A DNA stretch of 64,000 nucleotides, from assembly GCA_001544655.2 (NCBI GenBank), contig FCOD02000017.1, forward strand, positions 1 to 64,000, given 5' to 3'. Numbering within the stretch: position 1 is the stretch's first letter; each line of letters begins with the position of its first letter. The stretch comes from Caballeronia turbans (GTDB taxonomy: Bacteria; Pseudomonadota; Gammaproteobacteria; Burkholderiales; Burkholderiaceae). The notes below the pieces were generated by a model. It was given only the letters and a program-made list of their open reading frames with translations. It did no database searches and was not told the origin of the DNA. A program made the translations under genes and the position numbers. Shown here piece after piece: positions 17,486 to 25,743 of this stretch.

Positions 17486-18724
17486 ATGAACACTGCCTCC
17501 TATGTAGGATCTCCCGTCGAACGTGAAGCTTTGCTACGAAGGCTGGCCGGTGTCACGTTCGTGATCTTCTTCCAGGCTTACATGGTTGCCCCTATCGTGC
17601 CAGCGCTTTCGCACATCTTCGCGGCACCACAAACAGCTGTCGCTCACATCGTGCCGGCCTATCTTATTCCGTACGGTGTCGCGACGTTGATCTACGGCTT
17701 GGTTGCGGATTGGGCCGGCATCCATCGCGTGTTGTACGGGTCGCTCGCCGCGTTCGCAGGACTCACGCTCCTGAGCGCGAGCGCAACGAGTGTCGATCAG
17801 CTTGCGGCCTGGCGAATCGCGACGGGCCTCGGCGCAGGCGGCGTCGTGCCTCTTGCACTCGTCCTAGTCGGCCGCGCCTTTCCCTACGAACAGCGTGGGC
17901 GGCCGCTAGGCTGGCTTTTTGGCGCGATGGCAGGTGGCATGGCGTTCGGTTCCCCCTGCGGTGCCTTGCTCATGCCGCTCATTGGCTGGCGCGGACTGTT
18001 CGTCATGGTGGGACTTGTCGGCGCCATGCTTCTGCTTGTGCTGCTTCCTTATCGCAGATTCCTTGCAGCGGCGACACCACCACAAACCATAAAGCTTCCC
18101 GACGTTTTTTCTGGATACAGGCAGCTGCTCCGCAATGCTCGCGCTCGACGCACCTACGGCTATGTGCTGGTGAACTCGATGTTTCACTCCGGCGTCTTTA
18201 CTTGGCTCGCGGTATATCTGGAACAGCGCTATCGACTTGATGCCGTGCATGTCGGCCTCGCCTTGCTCGGATACGGGGTTCCCGGTTTCCTGCTGGGGCC
18301 GTTTATCGGACGGCTGGCGGACCGGTATGGCCGCGCGCGCATCGTTCCGCTCGGTCTGGCCCTGAGCGCGCTGGGAGCGGCTGCCCTTTGCATGAGCGTG
18401 CCAGTGCAGGCAATTCCGCTCGTCGCGATGATCCTTTCGCTCGGATATGACATGACGCAGCCGCTTTTCGGCGGCATTGTTACTTCTCTTGGCGGTCAAC
18501 GCCCGGGACAAGCAATGGGGCTCAACGTCTTCACGTTGTTCGTCGGATTCGGCCTCGGTAGTCTGCTCTTCGGCGTGATCCTCGCCCATGGATTTGAGAT
18601 GGCCTTGGGCCTCTTCGCCGCCTGTGAACTCGTCGCCGCAGCGGTCTCATTGAGCCTGTTCAACTCTGAAAGGCGAACAGACGCAAGCGGTGGAAAGGCT
18701 GCTACGGCGGAAAGGCCTCGATGA
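17486..18724 (+). CDS. MFS transporter (DHA1-like)
   Basis: A 412-residue major facilitator with about 12 membrane segments. VTFVIFFQAYMVAPIVPALSH is the first helix, VADWAGIHR the cytoplasmic 2-3 loop, and GRPLGWLFGAMAGGMAFGSPCG the fifth-helix region of drug:H+ antiporter-like MFS proteins. AGGAGTCTC precedes the ATG. It closes the GST/fusion/DUF1348 set. It may export a toxic intermediate or import a substrate; the fold does not distinguish these. There is no relation to the AAHS signature of the transporter at 6541. Confidence 0.82.
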   Translation: MNTASYVGSPVEREALLRRLAGVTFVIFFQAYMVAPIVPALSHIFAAPQTAVAHIVPAYLIPYGVATLIYGLVADWAGIHRVLYGSLAAFAGLTLLSASATSVDQLAAWRIATGLGAGGVVPLALVLVGRAFPYEQRGRPLGWLFGAMAGGMAFGSPCGALLMPLIGWRGLFVMVGLVGAMLLLVLLPYRRFLAAATPPQTIKLPDVFSGYRQLLRNARARRTYGYVLVNSMFHSGVFTWLAVYLEQRYRLDAVHVGLALLGYGVPGFLLGPFIGRLADRYGRARIVPLGLALSALGAAALCMSVPVQAIPLVAMILSLGYDMTQPLFGGIVTSLGGQRPGQAMGLNVFTLFVGFGLGSLLFGVILAHGFEMALGLFAACELVAAAVSLSLFNSERRTDASGGKAATAERPR

Positions 18725-19007
18725 GTTATCGACTTCCGATTGCGCACCCAAATATCGGCGCCCGGATGGAAGCCCGTAACGACCCGCGACGATACAGTAT
18801 TGATTCGACCGCGCTCACATCGACGCTCCGGCTCCTTCAGACCAAGAGTCGCAGGCGGTTATAGCGCTCTACACACCAGACCTCAAAGAAAAGCGGGGTA
18901 CAACATGAAGCGGCCAAATCGACTGTGGTCGGCTTGACCAGGAAATCCATATGGAATCCCTGTAAAACGAGCATGCTGTACCGGGTGAGGCGTCCGCGGG
19001 TCCGGCG

Positions 19008-19253
19008 CTACGCGAATCTGGGATAGGTCAGAGATGGGAATGAGCGGCGCGGTGGGAAGACGCGCCAGGTGCCGTCATCGTGCCGAAAGAAGTACATTTC
19101 CGCAGCCCTGCCGCTTTCCGAGGTTATGACCTTCACGAAGCACTCGTTCGTGCGTCCACGATTCTTAAACCGCAGTATGCGCACGAGCGCAGCAGGGGAC
19201 GGCGAAAGCCAATACTCAACTGTCTTTCGCAGGGAATGTTTCCAGTCGTTCAT
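19008..19253 (-). CDS. Small conserved-looking hypothetical protein (81 aa)
   Basis: A short gene reading MNDWKHSLRKTVEYWLSP at its start and ending in FPSLTYPRFA. GGAGAG lies 5 nt before the ATG at 19253, which decides this start over upstream codons. The middle contains CFVKVITSESGRAAEMYFFRHDDGTW, a beta-rich pattern that looks like real protein. No family is recognised. It stands alone, 140 nt beyond the end of the FAH operon. Confidence 0.55.
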   Translation of the reverse strand: MNDWKHSLRKTVEYWLSPSPAALVRILRFKNRGRTNECFVKVITSESGRAAEMYFFRHDDGTWRVFPPRRSFPSLTYPRFA

Positions 19254-19395
19254 CGATCTCTCCATATCGCGGCAGCTGCCGCTAGCGTGATGCGAGGTTC
19301 GCCGCACGGATCGGATGTTCGATTTACGGCGCAGGCACGAAATGTCGGCCACATAAATGCGGAGGCGCCAGATTGACGCAGTCCGCGTAGTATTA

Positions 19396-20361
19396 TCAGA
19401 CGATTGTCGTCTCGAGTTCGCCGAGCGCCTCGATCCATACCTTCATGACGTCGCCGCGCTTGAGGAACGTCCCAGTTTCCATGCCAACGCCGGCCGGGGT
19501 GCCGGTCAACAGAATATCGCCGGGAAACAACGTCATCCGCTGGCTCAGGTAAGCAATCTGGTCGGCCACGGAGTAGAGATGATTTGACGTATTCGAGTCC
19601 TGCTTGATCGCATCGTTGAGCCAGAGCTTGATGCCGAGCTTTTCCGGCGATGCCACGAACTGGGCTGGCGTGAAGTAAGGTCCGAGAGGACATGCGCCGG
19701 TAAAGCACTTGTGGCCGATCCAGTCGAAACGGAACGGCGACGATTCGTCCACCTTGTCGCGCTTAAGGTTATCCCGCGCCGATAGATCGTTCGCGATGCT
19801 GTAGCCCGCCACGTAGTCTAGGGCGTTTTCGACCGCGACGTTGTCCGCGCGCTTGCCGATGATCACTGCGAGCTCCGCTTCCCAGTCCAGCAACTGCGTG
19901 TGGCCCGGATACCTGACTTTCTGGCGGTGACCCGCTAGCGTGCCGCGTCCGGCTTTGATGAAATGCCAGGGCGGAATGCCGTCCCCGCGTGGGTCGAGCG
20001 TGATGCGCATGTTGAATGCGCGCGCCATGGCCTCCACGTGGTCCCGATAGTTTGCGCCGCATGCGTAAATGACACCGGGGCGGGTGACCGGTGCGTCGAA
20101 CGAGAGGGCGTCCGCCTGAAGCCGCGCGGGCGCACTGTCAAAGGCGGCGTTGTCCAACGCCTGGACCAGGGCCTCCAGTTGCGCGTGAGCGCCCGCCCAG
20201 TTTCCGATCAGTTCATCGATACCGGCGTCCGAGCGATCAAAGAGCGCAGGACCCGCCCATGCAGAGTTGAGGGCCCGGAGGCTGAAGTGTTGTCCGCGAT
20301 GCAGGAGACCCGGACAGGTGGCGCCTGACGAGTCGATGTAGGTGAAAAGCTGATAAGTCAT
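19396..20361 (-). CDS. Fumarylacetoacetate hydrolase-family protein
   Basis: A 321-residue FAH-fold hydrolase. The core starts at ACGANYRDHVEAM and has LLDWEAELAVIIGKRADNV (metal ligands E and D), GYSIANDLSARDNL, and the C-terminal LLTGTPAGVGM. Members hydrolyse or isomerise acylpyruvates, or hydrate and decarboxylate oxo-dienoates, with Mg2+. The ATG at 20361 is preceded by a GTG in frame, with GAGAGC just upstream. It is the last gene of a minus-strand operon with YciI, an extradiol-type VOC dioxygenase, NIPSNAP and a HIBADH-like enzyme, so it probably acts after ring cleavage. Confidence 0.87.
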   Translation of the reverse strand: MTYQLFTYIDSSGATCPGLLHRGQHFSLRALNSAWAGPALFDRSDAGIDELIGNWAGAHAQLEALVQALDNAAFDSAPARLQADALSFDAPVTRPGVIYACGANYRDHVEAMARAFNMRITLDPRGDGIPPWHFIKAGRGTLAGHRQKVRYPGHTQLLDWEAELAVIIGKRADNVAVENALDYVAGYSIANDLSARDNLKRDKVDESSPFRFDWIGHKCFTGACPLGPYFTPAQFVASPEKLGIKLWLNDAIKQDSNTSNHLYSVADQIAYLSQRMTLFPGDILLTGTPAGVGMETGTFLKRGDVMKVWIEALGELETTIV

Positions 20362-20370
20362 CACATGCTC

Positions 20371-20736
20371 TCAGTCGATGCTGGCTCTCTGGTTTGACAG
20401 GATGATCGTGCAGTTGAGGCTTCCTTCCATCAAAAGCCACGGCCTCAACTCCGCTTCGAACACGCCTTCGGCGATGAAGGGATCTTGTGCAATAAGGCGC
20501 TGCGCTTCCTCGATCGACGGCGCGCGCAGTATGCTCATGCCCCCTTGCGAACCGGGCGGGCCGTCGCCGGTGAACGGCCCCGAGAGGAAGACTTCGCCGG
20601 TACGCTCGGCCTCAAGCATCCACTCGATATGGCGCGGTAGCACATCGGCCACGCGCTTAAGATCGAGTGGCTTGCGCAACGCAACGTAGAACGTCTTGTT
20701 GAGCATGTTTCGCAGAACGGTCTGAAGGTCGCTCAT
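20371..20736 (-). CDS. YciI-family protein
   Basis: A 121-residue YciI-like protein (ferredoxin-like alpha/beta barrel fold). Typical features are TFYVALRKP, HIEWMLEAERTGEVFLSGPFTGDGP with the conserved His, and IEEAQRLIAQDPFIAEGVFEAEL, the D-P-F motif. YciI homologues include chlorohydroquinone dehydrochlorinase TftG and muconolactone-isomerase-like folds, so lyase or isomerase chemistry is possible. A second start (MLNKTFYVAL) at 20703 is also plausible, as neither has a strong ribosome site. It is packed tightly between the VOC and FAH genes. Confidence 0.82.
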   Translation of the reverse strand: MSDLQTVLRNMLNKTFYVALRKPLDLKRVADVLPRHIEWMLEAERTGEVFLSGPFTGDGPPGSQGGMSILRAPSIEEAQRLIAQDPFIAEGVFEAELRPWLLMEGSLNCTIILSNQRASID

Positions 20737-20787
20737 GGTCGCTTCGAAGATTCAGGTGACAGTCGTGGGGGACGCAAGACAGCGCGA

Positions 20788-21723
20788 TCAATCGGGTTCT
20801 TCAAAGTTCATGATGAATTCCTTGGGCGCCGGCATGCCCGACCAGACTGCTTCGAGTACGGCCCGTACTTCATTCTCCGTCGAACCCATCGGTGTCCAGT
20901 CCGCGCCTTCGGGAATCACGTCGATATCCCAAAAGTATTCGATCATGCTGTTCCACGGGTCGCGAATGTAGTGAAAGTAGTTCGATCCGGCGCCGTGCCG
21001 TCCGAGGCCATATCCGTCGCGGTATCCGGAAGCGAGCAAGTGCTGAGCGCCCATTTCGATCTCGTCGATGTCGCTCACCTCGAAGCTCATGTGATGTAAG
21101 CCGGTATGCGACGATTTGGCGATGCCGAGCATATGATGATCCCCACCGAATGGCGAGCGCATGAACGCGATGATGTCCAAAGCACGGTCGGAAATCAGCA
21201 GGCCGAGCACGTCGGTATAGAAACGTACGGCACGGTCGACGTCCGGCGAGAACTTGATGAGGTGCCCGAGACGGCGCGGACGCGTGCGCTTTTGCGACGA
21301 CGTTGCATCACATGCCCGCACGCCGAGACGACGGTAGCGCTGCGGTGAATTCACTTCTACCGGGGCGGGCAACGTCGAGGGCACATCGTCGGCCTCCTGC
21401 ACGTTGATCCAGTCGCCGTCCGGATCCTTGAACCAGATGCCGTCGAAGGGCACGGCAAAAGGCGCATCGTGCAGTTGAACGTCAGCCGCTTTGAGCCGCG
21501 CGCGGAGTTCGGCAAGGCCACCCTTTGGCGTGCCGAACGATACATAAGCGAGGCGCTTCTTCGGACCTTGAATGAGACGGACTTGGTCCTGGTCGCGACC
21601 TTCGCAACGACAAACCAGATGGCCTTCGGACATGCGGGTCTCGAGGCCGGCGCATTCATAGAAAGCTCGACCGATTTCGAGCGAAGGAACGATCAGTCCT
21701 ATGTGGTTCAGGCTGTGGATCAT
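20788..21723 (-). CDS. VOC-family extradiol-type ring-cleavage dioxygenase
   Basis: A 311-residue two-domain vicinal-oxygen-chelate protein. The second domain keeps an intact iron triad: H154 (RLGHLIKF), H210/H211 (LHHMSFE) and E262 (NSMIEYFWD). That is the type I extradiol dioxygenase arrangement, with the usual FYTDVLGL strand. The N-terminal domain (HIGLIVPSLEIGRAFYE) is the degenerate copy. It should open a catechol-like ring beside a hydroxyl. The substrate is unknown but is probably the product of the VanAB-like and SDR enzymes at 25744-28622. A GAGG precedes the ATG. Confidence 0.85.
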   Translation of the reverse strand: MIHSLNHIGLIVPSLEIGRAFYECAGLETRMSEGHLVCRCEGRDQDQVRLIQGPKKRLAYVSFGTPKGGLAELRARLKAADVQLHDAPFAVPFDGIWFKDPDGDWINVQEADDVPSTLPAPVEVNSPQRYRRLGVRACDATSSQKRTRPRRLGHLIKFSPDVDRAVRFYTDVLGLLISDRALDIIAFMRSPFGGDHHMLGIAKSSHTGLHHMSFEVSDIDEIEMGAQHLLASGYRDGYGLGRHGAGSNYFHYIRDPWNSMIEYFWDIDVIPEGADWTPMGSTENEVRAVLEAVWSGMPAPKEFIMNFEEPD

Positions 21724-21730
21724 GTCGGCC

Positions 21731-22045
21731 TCAGCGGATAGGAGAGAAGGGCGCAGGCATCAGCAGTTCGCTGCGCTGTTCGATTACATATGACCCGGCT
21801 TTTGTGAGAAAAGCCCGCCACGCCTCGGACTGCGACAGCGCCCGGCGGCGTTGAAGGCGGTCCTCGAAGGTCTCGAAGCCCCACAGCTGTACGACACGGT
21901 TAAGCTCGCCGGTCTCTGTGACGAAATACCCGACCAGGTTGCCGAGCGCTTGGGCTTGCACGTCAAGTCCGTCGGACTGATAGAGCGCGAGGAACGGTTG
22001 CACGGTTCCGGGCTTAAGGGTGTAGGTTCGTTGCTCGATGATCAT
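21731..22045 (-). CDS. NIPSNAP-family protein
   Basis: A 104-residue NIPSNAP-domain protein. It opens MIIEQRTYTLKPGTVQPFLALY, the family signature, and has GNLVGYFVTETGELNRVVQLWGF and YVIEQRSELLMPAPFSP. GAGGATATTTC precedes the ATG, and 9 nt separate it from the stop of the upstream gene. NIPSNAP proteins have a dimeric alpha/beta-barrel fold and recur in bacterial catabolic operons, but no reaction is assigned to the group. Its tight placement beside the dioxygenase suggests a helper role in this pathway. Confidence 0.85.
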   Translation of the reverse strand: MIIEQRTYTLKPGTVQPFLALYQSDGLDVQAQALGNLVGYFVTETGELNRVVQLWGFETFEDRLQRRRALSQSEAWRAFLTKAGSYVIEQRSELLMPAPFSPIR

Positions 22046-22054
22046 GAAATATCC

Positions 22055-22930
22055 TCACGCGTTTCTGGACTCTTGCTCGAGTAATGTGATGACCGCTGAG
22101 ATGTCCTTCTGCCCGATGCCCTGATCGACGGCACGGCGAAAGTACGGTGCAGCGGCTGAAAAGAGCGGCATGGCGCTGCCGGTCTCGCCCGCCATTTCAG
22201 AGGCAAGATGTAAATACTTCTCCAACGCCGTGAAGGGGCCTGGCGCGGGCTCAAAGCGCCGGTCCGCCATCATCGGAGCGCGGATGTTGAACATGGTCGA
22301 GGCGCCCGCGCTTTTGCCGATCGCCTCCACCAGCACATGCGGATCGATGCCCGCGCGCACGCCGAGATTCATCGCTTCAGCGGCCGCGAGGGTATGCACT
22401 GCGAGGAGCGCATTCGCGATCAGCTTCATGCTCAGCGCGGCGCCGATCGGTCCGAGGTGGAACTGGGTCGGCGCGATCAGATCGAGCACGTCCTTGCAGC
22501 GGGCGTAGAGTTCCTGTGATCCGCCAACGAAGAGTGCCGCCTTCTTCTGCAGCACCATCGGCGGTGAGCCGCTCACTTCGCATTCGAGCAAATCAAGGCC
22601 GGCGTCCCGCAGGCGCTGTTGCATCTCGAGCTTGAATGCAAGGCTGTACGTGCCGAGCTCGACGACAATCTTGCCTCGCACGCCCGCTTCCAGGAGTCCG
22701 TGCTCGCCGCCGAGTACCTCAAGCTGCGCCTCCTCGCCAGGCAGACAGAGCAGCACGATGTCTGCGTCGCGCAGAAGCGTCGCAGGATCTGCAACGGCAA
22801 CGCCGCCTATATTGCGGAATTCCTCCATGCTGCCACGTGCAACGCCCAGCACACGCGCTCCGGCCTGGACCAGATTGGACGCAACGGGGAGGCCGAGTTG
22901 CCCTAGGCCGATCATTCCCACTGTCTTCAT
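22055..22930 (-). CDS. 3-hydroxyisobutyrate dehydrogenase-like NAD(P) oxidoreductase
   Basis: A 291-residue beta-hydroxyacid dehydrogenase. The N-terminal Rossmann motif is GMIGLGQLGLPVASNLVQAG, the substrate-binding loop contains CEVSGSPPMVLQKKA, and the catalytic Lys is in SMKLIANALLAVHTLAAAEA. GAGGGAGA precedes the ATG. It is the first gene of the operon ending with FAH at 19396, transcribed away from the LysR gene. It may reduce a semialdehyde or oxidise a hydroxyacid arising from ring cleavage. The exact substrate cannot be read from the sequence. Confidence 0.85.
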   Translation of the reverse strand: MKTVGMIGLGQLGLPVASNLVQAGARVLGVARGSMEEFRNIGGVAVADPATLLRDADIVLLCLPGEEAQLEVLGGEHGLLEAGVRGKIVVELGTYSLAFKLEMQQRLRDAGLDLLECEVSGSPPMVLQKKAALFVGGSQELYARCKDVLDLIAPTQFHLGPIGAALSMKLIANALLAVHTLAAAEAMNLGVRAGIDPHVLVEAIGKSAGASTMFNIRAPMMADRRFEPAPGPFTALEKYLHLASEMAGETGSAMPLFSAAAPYFRRAVDQGIGQKDISAVITLLEQESRNA

Positions 22931-23023
22931 GCCGCTGTCTCCCTCTTTATCGATCTGATGTGTTTGACGAAATTCTGATCGTGAGGTTGAACGCCGTCGA
23001 GGAAGTGGCGCTTATTCAAATGG

Positions 23024-23040
23024 ATAAATGTGATTTATAG
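23024..23040. promoter_or_regulatory. Probable LysR box (T-N11-A), site 1
   Basis: ATAAATGTGATTTATAG contains ATAAA-TGTGA-TTTAT, a palindrome with T-N11-A spacing as expected for LysR-type regulators. It lies between the divergent HIBADH-like and LysR genes. A 15-of-17 match is present at 28893-28909 in another divergent promoter. Confidence 0.6.
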
Positions 23041-23176
23041 CCCGCCGAGGGCCGTTCTGAACGGGAACTTCGGCGCAGACGTGTAAACCCCAGTGCATGC
23101 CTGCCACCGGTCGTCTATAAACTGGATTAATAGCTGCAACGAGTCGAGCATTTCAAGTGAGAGACAGCTGGCAGAA

Positions 23177-24181
23177 ATGAAAGACCTCAATTTGCTTTAC
23201 GTTTTCGAGGCCATGTGGCGTGATCGGTCCGTCACGGCAGCGGCCGAGAATCTCGGGCTGACGCAGGCCGCCGTCAGTGCGTCGCTCAAACGGTTACGGG
23301 AAACGTACGGAGACAAGCTTTTTGTGCTTGTCGGAAGGCGGATGGAGCCGACCGCAGTGGCGCTGGAGCTAGCCGGGCCATTGATCGAATCGCTCAACCT
23401 TGTGCGCGGCACGACAGGCGTGCCACAGCCCTTTCGGCCCGAGAAATCAGATCGAACGTTCACCATTAGGACACGCGACATCGGCGAGGTCGTCCTATTG
23501 CCGATGCTATATCGAGAGCTCCAACGTACAGCGCCCGACATCAAACTGCATACGATGTTCACGCGCATCGAAGACACGATTCCAGCGCTCGGTAACGGGC
23601 GGATCGATGTGGCGGTGGGTTATCTGCCGACGCTTGAGCAGGACATTCACCGCAAACCGCTTTTCAAGCAACGTTATGTCTGCGTGATGCGAAAAGGTCA
23701 TCCGCTCGCACACGGAACGCTGGATGCGCATGCATTCGGTCAGCTCGATCATTTGCTGGTCGAATACGGCGGCAGCGGGCATCTGTTGCTCGAACGGGCA
23801 TTATTCGAAGCAGGGGCCAAGAACCGCATAAAAGTGCGCATCCCGCAGTACCTTGCCGCGCCACATTGCCTACTGAGTTCGGATCTCATCTGGGTAGCGC
23901 CCGAGATCCTCGCCGCCACGTTGAGCCGTCATTTTCCATTGACGTACCGGCCCGAGCCTCTCGGGCTCGAAGCGTTCGAGATCGCGCTGTACTGGCACGA
24001 CCGTTACCATCACGACCCAGCAAATCGCTGGTTCCGGTCGTTGATTGTCGACCTCTTTCGCAAGGAAATCTCAAAACCGATGTCAGGTGGCCGAGAGATG
24101 TCAGGCGACCGCGACCTCGAAGTTCTTGCCAAGCCCTTCCAGCCGTCAGACATGGGTGACGAACCTCGCTACCAGGCCTAA
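23177..24181 (+). CDS. LysR-family regulator (NahR/LinR-like)
   Basis: A 334-residue LysR-type regulator. The HTH begins MKDLNLLYVFEAMWRDRSVTAAAENLGL and continues AAVSASLKRLRETYGDKLFV, the NahR/NodD-like pattern. The inducer domain follows from about residue 90 (DRTFTIRTRDIGEVVLLPML). The ATG at 23177 starts at the canonical distance before the HTH, and the upstream in-frame ATG at 23093 would give an unusual leader. It is divergent from the FAH/VOC operon and convergent with the SSADH operon. Matching boxes at 23024 and 28893 suggest it controls both minus operons and the plus operon at 29022. Confidence 0.86.
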   Translation: MKDLNLLYVFEAMWRDRSVTAAAENLGLTQAAVSASLKRLRETYGDKLFVLVGRRMEPTAVALELAGPLIESLNLVRGTTGVPQPFRPEKSDRTFTIRTRDIGEVVLLPMLYRELQRTAPDIKLHTMFTRIEDTIPALGNGRIDVAVGYLPTLEQDIHRKPLFKQRYVCVMRKGHPLAHGTLDAHAFGQLDHLLVEYGGSGHLLLERALFEAGAKNRIKVRIPQYLAAPHCLLSSDLIWVAPEILAATLSRHFPLTYRPEPLGLEAFEIALYWHDRYHHDPANRWFRSLIVDLFRKEISKPMSGGREMSGDRDLEVLAKPFQPSDMGDEPRYQA

Positions 24182-24182
24182 G

Positions 24183-24205
24183 CCATGGGTGCAGTGCACC
24201 CATGG
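24183..24205. repeat. Perfect 11-bp inverted repeat after the LysR stop
   Basis: CCATGGGTGCA at 24183-24193 and TGCACCCATGG at 24195-24205 are exact inverse complements around a single G. The repeat starts directly after the LysR stop, between convergent genes. A transcript hairpin is possible, but no T-run follows, so it is not called a Rho-independent terminator. Confidence 0.45.
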
Positions 24206-24268
24206 CATGGTTGTTCAACGAGCTAGAAGTGCTTAGCGATGCGTCTTGCTGCGGGCTATCGAATGGCG

Positions 24269-25732
24269 TCACGCGGAGAATGCTTGGCAGAGGAACTTTG
24301 TCTCCATGAACTCGTCGATGCCTTCACGCGCACCTTCCCGGCCAACCCCTGATTCCTTGTAACCGCCGAACGGTGCGACTTCGGTTGCGATCATGCCAGT
24401 ATTGATGCCGACGATGCCCGCGTGCAATGCACGGGACACGCGGTGGATGCGCGAAGCGTCACGGCTGAACAGGTAGGATGCGAGGCCCATGCGCGTGGCA
24501 TTGGCGCGTGCGATCAATTCGCGCTCGTCGCTGAAAGTGGCGAGTGCCAGCACTGGCCCGAAGGTCTCCTCGCACGACATCGCCATGGACTCGGTGATGC
24601 CGCTCATCAGGGTGGGCTCGAAGAAGTGGCCCTTGCGCTGAGCACGCTTGCCGCCGGCAAGAAGAGATGCACCGAGTTCCAGCGCGTTTTCGACATGCCG
24701 CTCGATCTTGCGAAGCGCCTCCTCGCTGATGACCGGGCCGAGCGTAACGCCAGCCTCCGTGCCGTCGCCAAGTTTGAGCGATTCCATCGCCTTGAGCATG
24801 CGCGCGACGAACTCGTCGTGCACAGAAGCCTCGACCAGAAAGCGATTCGGCGCGATGCACGTCTGGCCAGCATTGCGGAACTTGGCGAACAGTGCGCTGG
24901 ACACGGCGACGTCGAGGTCGGCATCGGCAAAAACGATGAACGGCGAATTGCCGCCGAGTTCGAGCGATACCCGTTTCATCGTCGCCGCGCATTGCGCGGA
25001 GAGGATCTTGCCAACTGAGGTCGATCCCGTGAAGCTCAATTTGCCAACTGCCTCGCTGGAGGTCAGCGTCCGTCCGATCGCCTCGGCCGCGCTGCGGTCA
25101 GCAGTGACGACGTTGAGCACGCCTGGCGGAATCCCCGCGCGTTCAGCGAGTGCGCACAGCGCGAGTGCGGACAGCGGCGTGTGCTCGGCGGGTTTGAGCA
25201 CCATCGTGCAGCCAGCGGCGAGCGCGGGCGCGGCCTTGCGGGTAACCATCGCAGAGGGCAGGTTCCACGGCGTGATGCCCGCGGTCACGCCGATCGGCTC
25301 CTTCACCGTCGTGAAACTCATGTTGCGGCGCGCAGCAGGAATAGTGTCGCCGTAGGTCCGACGCGCTTCTTCCGCGAACCATTCGACGAAGGACGCTGCG
25401 AAAATCACCTCGTTCTTCGCATCCGACAACGGCTTGCCCTGTTCGCTCGTCAGGATTGCTGCGAGTTCGTCCGCATGGTCAACAATGAGACGCGCCCACT
25501 TTTTAAGCGGCCCGGCACGCTCTGTGGCCGTGCGCTCGCTCCACTCGTCGAATGCACGTTGCGCGCTCGTGATGGCGTGCTCGACATCCTCGGCCGACAT
25601 GTGTGGCACGGTGCCGACGAGTTCGCCGGTGGCTGGGTTGCGGACCTCGAAGGTCTCGCCGCTCAGGGCGGCGACCCATTCGCCACCAACATAAGCGCGG
25701 TCGCGCAACAGGGTTTGATGGTTCGATTTCAT
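24269..25732 (-). CDS. NAD(P)-dependent succinate-semialdehyde dehydrogenase-like ALDH
   Basis: A 487-residue aldehyde dehydrogenase of the GabD type. Visible are TPWNLPSAMVTRKAAPALAAG (cofactor site), SFTGSTSVGKIL, the general base in LELGGNSPFIVF, the nucleophile Cys in NAGQTCIAPNRFLV, and EVAPFGGYKESGVGREG near the end. AAGGAAACA precedes the ATG at 25732, so the longer upstream frame is rejected. It is the last gene of the operon SDR-VanA-VanB-ALDH and converges with LysR. It likely oxidises a semialdehyde from ring cleavage or side-chain removal. Confidence 0.86.
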   Translation of the reverse strand: MKSNHQTLLRDRAYVGGEWVAALSGETFEVRNPATGELVGTVPHMSAEDVEHAITSAQRAFDEWSERTATERAGPLKKWARLIVDHADELAAILTSEQGKPLSDAKNEVIFAASFVEWFAEEARRTYGDTIPAARRNMSFTTVKEPIGVTAGITPWNLPSAMVTRKAAPALAAGCTMVLKPAEHTPLSALALCALAERAGIPPGVLNVVTADRSAAEAIGRTLTSSEAVGKLSFTGSTSVGKILSAQCAATMKRVSLELGGNSPFIVFADADLDVAVSSALFAKFRNAGQTCIAPNRFLVEASVHDEFVARMLKAMESLKLGDGTEAGVTLGPVISEEALRKIERHVENALELGASLLAGGKRAQRKGHFFEPTLMSGITESMAMSCEETFGPVLALATFSDERELIARANATRMGLASYLFSRDASRIHRVSRALHAGIVGINTGMIATEVAPFGGYKESGVGREGAREGIDEFMETKFLCQAFSA

Positions 25733-25743
25733 TGTTTCCTTGA

